64,000 bases of DNA from positions 186,001-250,000 of the forward strand of contig SUYC01000004.1 of the NCBI GenBank assembly GCA_015060625.1, given 5' to 3'. The first letter of the stretch is position 1. Each line of letters begins with the position of its first letter. A model generated the notes under the pieces. That model was given only the letters and a program-made list of their open reading frames with translations. It had not been told where the DNA came from and searched no databases. The translations under genes and the position numbers were made by a program. Source of the DNA: Xylanibacter ruminicola (GTDB lineage: Bacteria; Bacteroidota; Bacteroidia; Bacteroidales; Bacteroidaceae). Below are positions 43,890 to 53,061 of this stretch, one piece after another.

Positions 43890-45020
43890 ATGAGTTTCGA
43901 CGAGGTAATAGGACAAAAAGAGGCCGAGGAGCGATTGTTACAGCTGGTACGCGAGGAGCGACTGCCCCACGCGCTGATGCTGTGCGGACCGCAGGGTTGT
44001 GGCAAGCTGCCATTAGCAGTTGCTTTTGCCTGCTATCTGCTGGAACAATCACCCAACACCCAACACCCATCACCCAACACCCAGGCCATGCTTGCCAAAC
44101 TGGAGCATCCCGACCTGCACTTCACCTACCCCACCATCAAACTGCCATCGATGGGTGCCGAACACAAGCCAGTGAGCGACGACTTTGCCAAGGAGTGGCA
44201 CGAGTTGGTGATGCGCAGTCTGTACTTCACCATGGAAGAGTGGATGACAGCCATGGGCGCCGAGAACCAGCAAGCCATCATCACGGCTGGTGAGAGCGAC
44301 GATCTGGTTAGGAAGCTTAGTTTGAAATCCAGTCAAGGCGGTTATAAAATCAGCATCATCTGGCTCCCAGAGCGCATGAATATAGAGTGCGCCAACAAGT
44401 TGCTCAAGCTGATTGAGGAGCCCCCACAGCAAACCGTGTTCATCATGGTATGCGAAGAGCCCGACAAACTGCTCGAAACCATTCGCAGTCGTGTACAGCG
44501 CATCGACATCAAGAAGATAGCCAACGAGGCCATCGAGCAGGCACTGGTAGCCAAACGTGGTATTGGTGCCGACGATGCCCACCGTATAGCCCGACTGGCC
44601 AATGGCAGTTGGATAAAGGCACTCGAAGAACTGCAGGTAGGTTCAGAAAACGAGCTGTTTCTCGACATGTACGTGATGCTGATGCGCCTGGCCTACCAAC
44701 GCAAGATCAAAGACCTGCGCAAGTGGAGCGAACAGATGGCAGGTATGGGTCGCGAGAAACAAAAGCGCTGGCTGATGTATTTTCTGCGCATGACGCGCGA
44801 GAACTTTATGTACAACTTCCACAACGAGGAACTGGTATATATGACGCAACGCGAAGAGGACTTTGCCAAGAACTTTGCCCGCTTTGTGAACGAGAAGAAT
44901 ATTCTGCCCATCACCGACATGGCCAATCTGGCCATCCGCGACATTGGTCAGAATGCCAATGGAAAGATTGTATTCTTCGACTTGGCATTACAGACGATAG
45001 TACTGCTTTTACAGCAGTAA
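43890..45020 (+). CDS. holB: DNA polymerase III delta-prime subunit
   Basis: A 376-residue clamp-loader AAA+ protein. Start chosen at ATG 43890 (MSFDEVIGQKEAEERLLQLV) rather than an upstream TTG. The ATP-loop-like GPQGCGKLPLAVAFACYLLE, ISIIWLPERMNIECANKLLK, LIEEPPQQTVFIMVCEEPDKLL and TIRSRVQRIDIK (sensor 1 SRC-like region) are characteristic. A 35-base 7-mer array (44050-44084) encodes residues ~54-65 (SPNTQHPSPNTQ) in the first loop after the P-loop helix, where family members usually have a zinc-binding or short loop. It is upstream of ricT in a metF-holB-ricT-gldH run. Confidence 0.93.
   Translation: MSFDEVIGQKEAEERLLQLVREERLPHALMLCGPQGCGKLPLAVAFACYLLEQSPNTQHPSPNTQAMLAKLEHPDLHFTYPTIKLPSMGAEHKPVSDDFAKEWHELVMRSLYFTMEEWMTAMGAENQQAIITAGESDDLVRKLSLKSSQGGYKISIIWLPERMNIECANKLLKLIEEPPQQTVFIMVCEEPDKLLETIRSRVQRIDIKKIANEAIEQALVAKRGIGADDAHRIARLANGSWIKALEELQVGSENELFLDMYVMLMRLAYQRKIKDLRKWSEQMAGMGREKQKRWLMYFLRMTRENFMYNFHNEELVYMTQREEDFAKNFARFVNEKNILPITDMANLAIRDIGQNANGKIVFFDLALQTIVLLLQQ
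44050..44084. repeat. In-frame heptanucleotide array inside holB
   Basis: Five units of CACCCAA (one CACCCAT, last CACCCAG), translated as Ser/Pro/Asn/Thr/Gln-rich residues ~54-65. Confidence 0.9.
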
Positions 45021-45047
45021 TTGACAATGAATAATTGATAATCGACA
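45020..45047. repeat. Heptanucleotide array in the holB-ricT spacer
   Basis: Four units of the type ATTGACA/ATTGATA fill the 32-base gap between the holB stop and the ricT start. Confidence 0.85.
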
Positions 45048-45052
45048 ATTAT

Positions 45053-46204
45053 ATGGAAAAGAACAATGAACATACAGTAAGAATAGGCTGCGACCGCGGT
45101 TTGTGCCACCAGGCAGTGGGACGCCAGGACAAGCAGCTGAACACTTACGACTGGTTGGCCGATGTGCCTGGCAACCCCTACACAACCGATTTGGTAGAGG
45201 TTCAGTTCAAGCACACCCGCAAAGGCTACTACCACAACGTTAATAATCTGGAACTGAAGAAAGGCGACCTTGTAGCAGTTGAAGCCAGTCCAGGTCACGA
45301 CATTGGTGTGGTAACCCTAACAGGTCGCCTGGTAAAACTGCAGCTTAAGAAGGTGAACATCAAGTCGCCCGATGATATCAAACGCATCTATCGCATAGCC
45401 CGCGAGAACGACATCCAGAAATGGCGCGAAGCCCAGGCCCGCGAGCATTCAACGATGATCGAGAGTCGTAAGATAGCCAAAGGCTTAGGTCTTGACATGA
45501 AGATTGGTGATGTAGAGTATCAAGGCGATGGCAATAAGGCCATCTTCTACTATATCGCCGACGAACGTGTAGATTTCCGTCAGCTGATCAAGGACCTGGC
45601 TCAGGCATTCCATGTACGTATCGAGATGAAACAGATTGGTGCGCGCCAGGAGGCAGGTCGTATTGGTGGAACAGGTCCCTGTGGACGCGAGTTATGCTGT
45701 GCTACTTGGATGAAGAACTTCTCGAGTGTGAGCACCAATGCAGCCCGCTTCCAAGACATCTCACTCAACCCGCAGAAACTGGCAGGAATGTGCGCCAAAC
45801 TGAAGTGCTGTCTGAACTACGAGGTTGACGATTACGTAGAGGCAGGAAAGCAGCTGCCTGGCAAGGAGATTATCCTGCAGACACAGGACAGCGACTATCA
45901 CCTGTTTAAGAGTGATATTCTGGCAGGCCTCTGCACCTACAGTACCGATAAGAACATTGCAGCCAACTGTGAAACCATCACTGCCGAGCGCGCCAAGGCA
46001 ATCATCGAGATGAACAAGCGTGGCGAGAAGCCTGCATCGCTGAGTCACGACGAAGGCAAGAAGGTAGAGGCCAAGCCCCATATCGACTTGGCAGGCGGTG
46101 ATATCAGTCGTTTCGACAAGGCCAAGAAAAAGAAGAAAAAGAAGAACAAGCCCAACCACAACCGACAGCCCAACGACAAGAAGGAGGCGAAGGATGCGAA
46201 ATAA
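45053..46204 (+). CDS. ricT: PSP1-domain protein RicT (YaaT family)
   Basis: A 383-residue protein; the start is MEKNNEHTVRIG (45053), since the earlier in-frame start lies in the repeat array. It contains the PSP1 domain (NPYTTDLVEVQFKHTRKGYY, KGDLVAVEASPGHDIGVV, RVDFRQLIKDLAQAFHVRIE) and the cysteine-rich core GTGPCGRELCCATWMKNFSS with GMCAKLKCCLNYE, which binds Fe-S in the B. subtilis RicAFT complex involved in RNA processing and phosphorelay control. The C-terminal ~50 residues are a Lys-rich disordered tail. The RNA-processing role in Bacteroidetes is inferred. It overlaps gldH by 11 bases. Confidence 0.92.
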   Translation: MEKNNEHTVRIGCDRGLCHQAVGRQDKQLNTYDWLADVPGNPYTTDLVEVQFKHTRKGYYHNVNNLELKKGDLVAVEASPGHDIGVVTLTGRLVKLQLKKVNIKSPDDIKRIYRIARENDIQKWREAQAREHSTMIESRKIAKGLGLDMKIGDVEYQGDGNKAIFYYIADERVDFRQLIKDLAQAFHVRIEMKQIGARQEAGRIGGTGPCGRELCCATWMKNFSSVSTNAARFQDISLNPQKLAGMCAKLKCCLNYEVDDYVEAGKQLPGKEIILQTQDSDYHLFKSDILAGLCTYSTDKNIAANCETITAERAKAIIEMNKRGEKPASLSHDEGKKVEAKPHIDLAGGDISRFDKAKKKKKKKNKPNHNRQPNDKKEAKDAK

Positions 46205-46670
46205 GGCTATCACACTGATACTGGCGATGGCAGGCTTACTGATGATGGTAGCCTGCGATCGTACAGTGGTGTATAATCACTACGAGCATGTCGATAACGA
46301 GGGTTGGGAGCGCACCGACACCATGCACTTCTACGTCTCCCCTATCAAGCACGCTGGCACCTATAGTCAGCAGCTGATGTTACGCACCAACAACCAACTG
46401 CCCTTCTTAGGCATCAGTGTGATTGTAGAGCAAGACATCTATCCCGCCGAACAATCCATGGGGCGCAAGTTGCGTAAACGTATCGATTGTCATCTGGTCG
46501 AGAAGAATGGTCACATCCTGGGCAACGGCATCAGCTGTTACCAATACACATTTAATGTGGACAGTCTGCAACTGAACGAAGGCGACTCACTGCACATGTA
46601 CGTCATGCATTACATGAAGCAAGAGAACATGCCAGGCATCAGCGATGTCGGTATCCTAATTTCGCAGTAG
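46194..46670 (+). CDS. gldH: GldH family lipoprotein
   Basis: A 158-residue lipoprotein (MRNKAITLILAMAGLLMMVAC, lipidated Cys21). The body (YNHYEHVDNEGWERTDTMHF, QLMLRTNNQLPFLGISVIVE, YQYTFNVDSLQLNEGD, MKQENMPGISDVGI) matches GldH, named for gliding motility in Flavobacterium but kept in many non-gliding Bacteroidales, where its role is unclear. The start is set at 46194, overlapping the end of ricT by 11 bases. The C-terminus overlaps the convergent rodA by 15 bases, and no terminator separates them. Confidence 0.9.
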   Translation: MRNKAITLILAMAGLLMMVACDRTVVYNHYEHVDNEGWERTDTMHFYVSPIKHAGTYSQQLMLRTNNQLPFLGISVIVEQDIYPAEQSMGRKLRKRIDCHLVEKNGHILGNGISCYQYTFNVDSLQLNEGDSLHMYVMHYMKQENMPGISDVGILISQ

Positions 46671-48131
46671 GTTACGAGCAGCATCTATTCGCAGGAAGAT
46701 AAACAGCAGCAGGGTGAATCCCCAGAGCGACGAACCGCCATAGCTGAAGAATGGCAACGGGATACCGATAACCGGCGTTAAACCTAACACCATACCTACA
46801 TTGATAAACACATGGAAAAGGAATATGCTTACCACACAATAACCATACACGCGCCCGAACCTGTGCACCTGGCGTTCGGCCAAGTGTATCAGTCGTAATA
46901 TCAGTGCCAGGAACAGTAGCAGCACGCCAGCCGAGCCCACAAAGCCCTCTTCCTCACCAACGGTACAGAAGATAAAGTCGGTATCCTGTTCGGGCACATA
47001 TTTCAGTTTGGTTTGCGTACCATTCAAAAAGCCCTTACCTTGCAGTCCACCCGATCCGATGGCAATCTCACTCTGGTGCACATTATAACCAGCGCCCTTC
47101 AGGTCCTCCTCCAGTCCTAACAGCACGTTGATACGTACACGCTGGTGTGGCTCAAGCACATGGTTCAGCGCATAGTCGGCTACATTATAGAACATCAGTG
47201 AGCCTACCGCAAAAGCTGTAATCCAAAGATAGTTACGCAAACGCGTGGCCAGGAAACGGTATAGCAGATAAAACACCAGCACCGTACAAAGCCCCATCTC
47301 TACATAGTTCAGGTCGAAGGGGATAATCAGCAGTCCGAAAATCAGTGCCACCAGCGTAACGCCTCCCGCTGCCAGTGCCATGCGCATGGTGTCACGCTTA
47401 TCATTGCAGTACACATACACCAGGGCAATCGAGAACAGCTGCACCATCAGCAGCACAGCAAACTTACCCACCGAGGTAGGCGTATATACCATCATGGTAT
47501 CGGCAAAACGTATGCCCACCACAAAGTAGATCACCATCGCCACACCAGTAAACAGGATACTGCCAGGCATTCCCTCGCGATACAGCATCAGGAAGAACGA
47601 CAGATACACCAATGCCGAACCCGTTTCGCGCTGCAGCACGATAAACAGCATAGGCACAAAAATCACTGCCAACACCAAGGCAAAGTCCTTCCATTTGGCA
47701 ATGGTAAAGCCGTAGGTATTCATCAGTTTAGCCAGTGCCAATGCTGTGGCAAACTTGGCAAACTCGGCTGGTTGCAGTCGGATGGGTCCCAACACCAGCC
47801 ACGATCGGGATCCCTTGATACTATGCGGATTAAAGATGGTGCCGAACAGTAGTAGCAGCATCACACCAAATATGATATAGGCAAACATATCCAGATAGCG
47901 ATCGTCGAGCATCAGGATGACGAAGCCCAGCACAATCGAGGTACCAATCCACACGATCTGCATACCCGAGCGAGTGCTCAAGCTAAACAAGTCGGTTTCG
48001 CCATAACTATAGCTGGCACCACACACACTCACCCATCCAAAAGTAAGCAGGGCGATATAAATGATAATCGTCCAGTAATCGAGCGAGCGAATCACTCCTT
48101 TTTCTTTTCTGTTACCTATCGCCTGCGCCAT
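46656..48131 (-). CDS. rodA: Rod-shape glycosyltransferase RodA (SEDS family)
   Basis: A 491-residue inner-membrane protein with about ten to twelve helices. It polymerises lipid II into glycan strands during cell elongation together with PBP2. SEDS features: GSRSWLVLGPIRLQPAEFAK, VLQRETGSALVYLSFFLMLY (with the essential Asp/Glu region nearby), NVHQSEIAIGSGGLQGKGFL, YVPEQDTDFIFCTVGEEEGF and GIPLPFFSYGGSSLWGF. It is longer than E. coli RodA (370), mainly through extra helices in the middle, as is usual in Bacteroidetes. Its start overlaps the mrdA end by 20 bases. Confidence 0.95.
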   Translation of the reverse strand: MAQAIGNRKEKGVIRSLDYWTIIIYIALLTFGWVSVCGASYSYGETDLFSLSTRSGMQIVWIGTSIVLGFVILMLDDRYLDMFAYIIFGVMLLLLFGTIFNPHSIKGSRSWLVLGPIRLQPAEFAKFATALALAKLMNTYGFTIAKWKDFALVLAVIFVPMLFIVLQRETGSALVYLSFFLMLYREGMPGSILFTGVAMVIYFVVGIRFADTMMVYTPTSVGKFAVLLMVQLFSIALVYVYCNDKRDTMRMALAAGGVTLVALIFGLLIIPFDLNYVEMGLCTVLVFYLLYRFLATRLRNYLWITAFAVGSLMFYNVADYALNHVLEPHQRVRINVLLGLEEDLKGAGYNVHQSEIAIGSGGLQGKGFLNGTQTKLKYVPEQDTDFIFCTVGEEEGFVGSAGVLLLFLALILRLIHLAERQVHRFGRVYGYCVVSIFLFHVFINVGMVLGLTPVIGIPLPFFSYGGSSLWGFTLLLFIFLRIDAARNLLRN

Positions 48132-49971
48132 AAGCTATTCTGCGTTCCTGAATACTCTTGGCCTTTGCTATGCTGGCCTCAGAGAGTTTACCTTTTAAAT
48201 ATTTCTCCATAATCAAACCGCCGATGGGCACACCGTAAGTGGCACCCCATCCACCGTTCTCAACATATACGGCTACAGCAATCTTCGGGTTCTCCATCGG
48301 AGCAAATCCCATAAATACCGAGTGGTCGTGTCCGCGGTTCTGGGCTGTACCCGTCTTTCCGCAGGCATTAAAATCATACTTTCCCAATTCCCTACATGTA
48401 CCACCTAATACCGACGAGCGCATACCCTGCACCACGTATTCATAAGCCTCACGACTGGCTTTGGTGTAATGCTTGCGGGTGTAAAGGGTATCCAATGGCT
48501 GTCCCTGCACCTGTCTAACCACGTGAGGCACCAGATAATAGCCTCGATTGGCGATGGTAGCGCCCAGGTTGGCAATCTGCAGTGGTGTGGCGTTAACCTC
48601 ACCCTGACCGATGGCAATGGATATGACGGTCAGTCCGTTCCACGAGCCCTTATAGGCTTTATCGTAGAACATGGCGTTAGGAATCAGTCCGCGCTTCTCA
48701 CCTGGCAGGTCGATACCCAGACGGTATCCGAATCCCATTGATACCATATAGTCGCGCCAGGTGTTCATGGCGTTCTGCACCGATCCATACTTGCTCATAT
48801 TGGTATTTATCATATGATACAAGCCCCAGCAGAAATAACTGTTACACGATGTACTCAGGGCTGGCACCAATGGCAGAGGTGCCGCATGTCCGTGACAGCC
48901 CACGTGCAAACCTTTGAAGTTAAATCCGTGCGAGCAGGGGTACATGGTATGTGCGTTTATCACCCCTTCGGTCATAAACGTCAGTCCCTGGGTGGTCTTA
49001 AAGGTCGAGCCTGGTGGATACTGTCCCATGATGGCACGGTTAAGCAGTGGTTTCCACACATCCTGCGACAAGGCACGATGGTTCTTACTGCGCAGTCGTC
49101 CCACCATCTGTCGTGGGTCGTAGGTTGGCGACGACACCATACACAACACCTCGCCGGTAGCAGGCTCGATGGCCACGATGGCACCAATCTTACCCTCCAT
49201 CAGACGTTCGCCCAGTGCCTGCAATTCGGCATCGATACCCAATGTCAGGTTCCTACCGGGGATGGCTCGCTGGTCGAGTGCTCCATTCTGATAGCGCCCT
49301 TGGATACGTCCATGGGCATCACGCAGCAGTATCTGTATGCCTTTCTGTCCGCGCAGTTCTTTCTCGTACGAGCGTTCTATACCCAACTTACCGATATAGT
49401 CGCCAGGCTGGTAGTAATCATCCTCCTCGATATCGCCAGGCGACACCTCAGCCACATCGCCCAACACGTGGGCTCCCATGCTGTAGGTATATTGGCGCAC
49501 ACTGCGCTTCTGGATGTAAAACCCAGGGAAACGGTACATTTTTTCTTGGAACACGCTAAAATCTCTGTCACTTAGCTGACTCATAAACAACTGTTCTGTA
49601 AAACGCGAGTAACCCGGATTCTTACTTCGATCCTTTATGGTGGTCATGCGCCGTTCAAACTCCTCCTTGGTAATACCCAAGGCCGTGCAGAAGTCGAGTG
49701 TGTCTAAACGGTCCTTCACCTCGTTCATCACCACCATGATGTCGTACGAAGGCTGGTTATACACCAGCAGTTTTCCCCTGCGGTCTAATATCGCACCACG
49801 CGAGGGGTACTCTATCTTTTTAAGAAAAGCATTCGAGTCGGCACTCTTCTTATAGTCATCGCTGGTAATCTGTAGCATAAACAAACGCACGATGTAGATG
49901 AACACAATCAGTGCGGCCCCCCCAGCAATCACATATTTGCGGTATTCCAGATCAAAGTCCTTCTGCTTCAC
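48112..49971 (-). CDS. mrdA: Penicillin-binding protein 2
   Basis: A 619-residue class B PBP, the transpeptidase of the elongation machinery. An N-terminal membrane anchor (residues ~13-33) is followed by the dimerisation domain (RGAILDRRGKLLVYNQPSYD) and the transpeptidase domain with SxxK at Ser322 (PPGSTFKTTQ), SCN at 375-377 (STSCNSYF) and KTG in NACGKTGTAQN. The length is close to E. coli PBP2 (633). It overlaps mreD by 4 bases and rodA by 20, so translation is coupled. Confidence 0.96.
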   Translation of the reverse strand: MKQKDFDLEYRKYVIAGGAALIVFIYIVRLFMLQITSDDYKKSADSNAFLKKIEYPSRGAILDRRGKLLVYNQPSYDIMVVMNEVKDRLDTLDFCTALGITKEEFERRMTTIKDRSKNPGYSRFTEQLFMSQLSDRDFSVFQEKMYRFPGFYIQKRSVRQYTYSMGAHVLGDVAEVSPGDIEEDDYYQPGDYIGKLGIERSYEKELRGQKGIQILLRDAHGRIQGRYQNGALDQRAIPGRNLTLGIDAELQALGERLMEGKIGAIVAIEPATGEVLCMVSSPTYDPRQMVGRLRSKNHRALSQDVWKPLLNRAIMGQYPPGSTFKTTQGLTFMTEGVINAHTMYPCSHGFNFKGLHVGCHGHAAPLPLVPALSTSCNSYFCWGLYHMINTNMSKYGSVQNAMNTWRDYMVSMGFGYRLGIDLPGEKRGLIPNAMFYDKAYKGSWNGLTVISIAIGQGEVNATPLQIANLGATIANRGYYLVPHVVRQVQGQPLDTLYTRKHYTKASREAYEYVVQGMRSSVLGGTCRELGKYDFNACGKTGTAQNRGHDHSVFMGFAPMENPKIAVAVYVENGGWGATYGVPIGGLIMEKYLKGKLSEASIAKAKSIQERRIAYGAGDR

Positions 49972-50468
49972 CGGCTTCTAACACTTTCTATAGCCAAAAT
50001 CAGCACGATGGTAAGCACAGAGCTTACTGCCGATCGGGCCAACCATAACAGCACATCAAAAAAGTTAAATGCCTCGAGTGCAAAAAACACCAGGCAATAC
50101 AATAGTGTAAGCAGTGTACTTAATGTCACAAACTTACTAAATCCCAGCGCTTTGGTCGAAGCCTCCAGGTCGTCGGCCGAGTCGCGTGGCACTACCAGTT
50201 CAATCAGATATGTCTGCGCCAGTGCCACCAGTGTCATCACACAGGCAGCCAGTCCGGGTGTATTCGAGAATATATCGATGAGCAGTCCTAACAAGAAGCA
50301 CGACACCAGTACCAGCCATTTGGGGGAGTTACGCCTGAAGGTGATGACAAAATAAACGTATAACAGCGGTGTGCCCACCCCAAGCAGGTGCACATGGTTC
50401 AGGATAAGCACCTGCACCAGAAACAGGGTCACAAACATCACCAGTCGGTTTATCAATTCTATCTTCAT
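49968..50468 (-). CDS. mreD: Rod shape-determining protein MreD
   Basis: A 166-residue integral membrane protein with about five helices (MFVTLFLVQVLILNHVHLLG; LLYVYFVITF; LVLVSCFLLGLLIDIFSNTPGLAA; the MreD hallmark GLLxDIFSxxPG). It links MreC and MreB to the elongation complex. It lies 4 bases after mreC and overlaps mrdA. Confidence 0.92.
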   Translation of the reverse strand: MKIELINRLVMFVTLFLVQVLILNHVHLLGVGTPLLYVYFVITFRRNSPKWLVLVSCFLLGLLIDIFSNTPGLAACVMTLVALAQTYLIELVVPRDSADDLEASTKALGFSKFVTLSTLLTLLYCLVFFALEAFNFFDVLLWLARSAVSSVLTIVLILAIESVRSR

Positions 50469-50472
50469 ACTG

Positions 50473-51342
50473 CTAACGTCGCTGTTTAAAACTGATAGAG
50501 TCGCGTGCGGCCTGCATCAGTGCAGCGCGCTCGGCAATACTCTTATCGCTTATCACTACTACATCGCGCAGATTACCGAAGTCGGTACTCAGGCGCACTT
50601 TCAGTTTGTAACTCAAGCCATCACTCGAGTTGTAAACCTGTTCAATCTTACCCACCTGTACTCCCGAAGGGAAGATCGACGAGAATCCGCTGGTAACCAT
50701 CCACTCGCCCAGGTTAAACTTGGCGTGACGTGGCACATCTTCGACATATGCCACCGAAGGGTCGCCACCATACCAGTGCAGATAGCCAAAATAGCCACGG
50801 TTACGAATGCTGCAGCTGATGCGCGACGAGGCGGCATTCAAGGCCGAGATAACCACCGAATAGTGGTCGCTCACCAAGTAAACCACACCAACCACGCCAT
50901 TACCGCATGCCACACCCATATCGGGCTCAACGCCATCCTTACGACCTTTGTCGATGGTAATCAGGTTCTCAGCCTTGTGTATGGAGTTCTCAACCACCTT
51001 GGCAGAAATCAGCTGGTAATTGCTCAAGAAAGCCAGCTCTTCACGCTCAGCGGCAGTTGTGTCCTTGGTAGCTTCAGCATACAGGCGTCGCAGCTGGTCT
51101 AGCTGTCGTTCCTGATAGATGTTACGCAGGGTTAGTTGTTCGTTCAGCTCGGCCATAGCCATGTAGCTGGTCACTTTACTCTCCATCTCGTACACCTTAC
51201 CTGCCACCGCATTGGCACTAGTAAACCACACACTATTCTGATAGCTGTTGTACTTAAACAACAGAACAACACTGACTACTTCGAGTAATACGAAAACTAG
51301 CCAGTGGTGATACTTGTATAGAAAATCCAGCAGGTTTCTCAT
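50473..51342 (-). CDS. mreC: Rod shape-determining protein MreC
   Basis: A 289-residue bitopic protein: membrane helix at residues ~13-32 (HHWLVFVLLEVVSVVLLFKY), a coiled coil (~65-100), then two beta-barrel domains (YQLISAKVVENSIHKAENLI, GVACGNGVVGVVYLVSDHYS, VTSGFSSIFPSGVQVGKIEQ). The periplasmic part activates PBP2. It lies 19 bases after mreB and 4 before mreD. Confidence 0.94.
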   Translation of the reverse strand: MRNLLDFLYKYHHWLVFVLLEVVSVVLLFKYNSYQNSVWFTSANAVAGKVYEMESKVTSYMAMAELNEQLTLRNIYQERQLDQLRRLYAEATKDTTAAEREELAFLSNYQLISAKVVENSIHKAENLITIDKGRKDGVEPDMGVACGNGVVGVVYLVSDHYSVVISALNAASSRISCSIRNRGYFGYLHWYGGDPSVAYVEDVPRHAKFNLGEWMVTSGFSSIFPSGVQVGKIEQVYNSSDGLSYKLKVRLSTDFGNLRDVVVISDKSIAERAALMQAARDSISFKQRR

Positions 51343-51361
51343 CTACCTGTCAATTATTTCT

Positions 51362-52384
51362 CTATCTCATCAAGAAATTAAATCTGTCGATATTCTTCAG
51401 TGCGATGCCTGCACCCTTAGCCACACTGTGCAAGGGGTCCTCGGGCACGTGGAATGGGATGTGCATCTTGTCGGTCAGACGACGGTCCAGACCACGCAAC
51501 AGTGCACCACCACCAGAGAGGTAGATACCATTCTTCACGATATCGGCATACAGTTCTGGGGGTGTATTCTCGAGTGCTGAGAGAACAGCGTTCTCAATCT
51601 TAGCCACGGTCTTATCCAGACAGTGTGCAATCTCCTGATAGCATACAGGCACCTCCATAGGCAGGGCTGTAATACGGTTTGGTCCGTGCACGATAAAGTC
51701 CTCAGGAGCCTCGTCACCCAGGTCGGTCAGAGCCGATCCCACGTTAATCTTGATACGCTCAGCCATACGCTCCGAAACCTTCACGTTGTGCTGACGGTAC
51801 ATATACTCCTGGATATCAGCAGTCAGGTCGTCACCAGCAGTACGAATCGAGTTGTTTGATACGATACCACCCAGTGAGATGACAGCGATCTCGGTAGAAC
51901 CACCACCGATATCAACAATCATGTTACCCTCTGGTGCCTCCACATCAATACCGATACCGATGGCAGCAGCCATAGGTTCAAAAATCAGGTAAACGTCACG
52001 ACCATCGGCATGCTCAGCCGAGTCGCGTACAGCACGCAGCTCAACCTCGGTCGATCCCGAAGGAACGCCAATCACCATACGCAGTGAAGGCGAGAACAGG
52101 CGACTACCTGTGTGTACCATCTTAATCAGTCCGCGCATCATCTGCTCGCAGGCCGAGAAGTCGGCGATCACACCATCGCGCAGCGGACGGATAGTACGTA
52201 TATTCTCATGAGTCTTCTCATACATCATCTTCGCCTCGTTACCAACAGCAATCATCTTGTCGGTACGGCGATCCAATGCAACAACCGATGGCTCATCTAC
52301 CACAATCTTATCATCGCTGATAATGATGGTATTGGCAGTGCCAAGGTCCATTGCAATTTCCTGTACGAAACTAAAAAATCCCAT
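51362..52384 (-). CDS. mreB: Actin-like cell-shape protein MreB
   Basis: A 340-residue ATP-binding actin homologue that organises cell-wall elongation. It shows phosphate 1 IAMDLGTANTIIISDDKIVV, phosphate 2 NMIVDIGGGSTEIAVISLGG and the adenosine motif GIYLSGGGALLRGLDRRL, with VGIPSGSTEVELRAVRDSAE-type sequences between. The length is normal. The 35-base gap to purH upstream is a 7-base array and contains no recognisable promoter, so purH and the mre genes are probably one transcript. Confidence 0.97.
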   Translation of the reverse strand: MGFFSFVQEIAMDLGTANTIIISDDKIVVDEPSVVALDRRTDKMIAVGNEAKMMYEKTHENIRTIRPLRDGVIADFSACEQMMRGLIKMVHTGSRLFSPSLRMVIGVPSGSTEVELRAVRDSAEHADGRDVYLIFEPMAAAIGIGIDVEAPEGNMIVDIGGGSTEIAVISLGGIVSNNSIRTAGDDLTADIQEYMYRQHNVKVSERMAERIKINVGSALTDLGDEAPEDFIVHGPNRITALPMEVPVCYQEIAHCLDKTVAKIENAVLSALENTPPELYADIVKNGIYLSGGGALLRGLDRRLTDKMHIPFHVPEDPLHSVAKGAGIALKNIDRFNFLMR

Positions 52385-52387
52385 TCT

Positions 52388-52422
52388 TCAATTATCAATT
52401 GTCAATTATCAATTTTCAATTA
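52388..52422. repeat. Heptanucleotide array between purH and mreB
   Basis: Five units of TCAATTA (one TCAATTG, one TCAATTT). The last unit includes the purH stop codon at 52420-52422. Confidence 0.9.
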
Positions 52423-53022
52423 CTTAGCGGTTTTCTCGAACCAGGCATTGATAGCAGTATCGTAGTGGCTGCTCACACCAAAGGCGCGTGTAGCAAACAT
52501 ACGGCGATCCTCAATATCAGTCTGTGCACCCTTCTTGTTCAGAATATCGAGCAGCACGCTGTACTCAGCCTTACTGGGCACAATCACAACATCCTTAAAG
52601 TTCTTGGCTCCGGCACGAATCAGTGAGATACCACCGATATCAATCTTCTCAATGATATCAGCCTCGCTGGCACCACTGGCCACAGTCTGTTCAAATGGGT
52701 AAAGGTCAACAATCACCAGGTCGATTTCAGGAATCTCATACTGCTTCATCTGTGCGAGATCACCCTCGTTTTCTCTGCGAGCCAGAATACCTCCAAACAC
52801 CTTTGGATGCAGAGTCTTTACACGTCCGCCCAAAATAGATGGGTAGGTAGTAACATCCTCTACCTTCTGACACTCATAACCAAGCGATTCGATAAACTGC
52901 TGTGTTCCACCAGTCGAGAGGAACTTTACGCCCTCATCGTTCAATTTCTTCAAAAGATCATCCAGTCCATCCTTGTGGAAAACAGATACCAATGCGGTCT
53001 TAATTTTCTTAATTTCAGCCAT
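52420..53022 (-). CDS. purH: Stand-alone IMP cyclohydrolase (PurH N-terminal domain only)
   Basis: A 200-residue protein equal to the MGS-like inosinicase half of bifunctional PurH (~500-530 residues): KTALVSVFHKDGLDDLLKKL, GVKFLSTGGTQQFIESLGYE, VEDVTTYPSILGGRVKTLHP, VIVDLYPFEQTVASGASEAD, IIEKIDIGGISLIRAGAKNF. It catalyses the last step of IMP synthesis. The AICAR formyltransferase half is absent; the reading frame ends cleanly at the point where the linker would begin, with a stop inside a 7-base array. A separate formyltransferase gene must exist elsewhere if the pathway is complete. Confidence 0.9.
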   Translation of the reverse strand: MAEIKKIKTALVSVFHKDGLDDLLKKLNDEGVKFLSTGGTQQFIESLGYECQKVEDVTTYPSILGGRVKTLHPKVFGGILARRENEGDLAQMKQYEIPEIDLVIVDLYPFEQTVASGASEADIIEKIDIGGISLIRAGAKNFKDVVIVPSKAEYSVLLDILNKKGAQTDIEDRRMFATRAFGVSSHYDTAINAWFEKTAK

Positions 53023-53061
53023 TTTTTATCCTTATAACGTTATAAATATAAATTTTGGGTG

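Noticed and set aside
44050..44084. The heptamer arrays as a CRISPR or phase-variable contingency locus
   Set aside because: Units are 7 bases with no spacers, so not CRISPR. The coding arrays are short and imperfect, which lowers slippage, and there is no sign of an on/off switch at a start codon.
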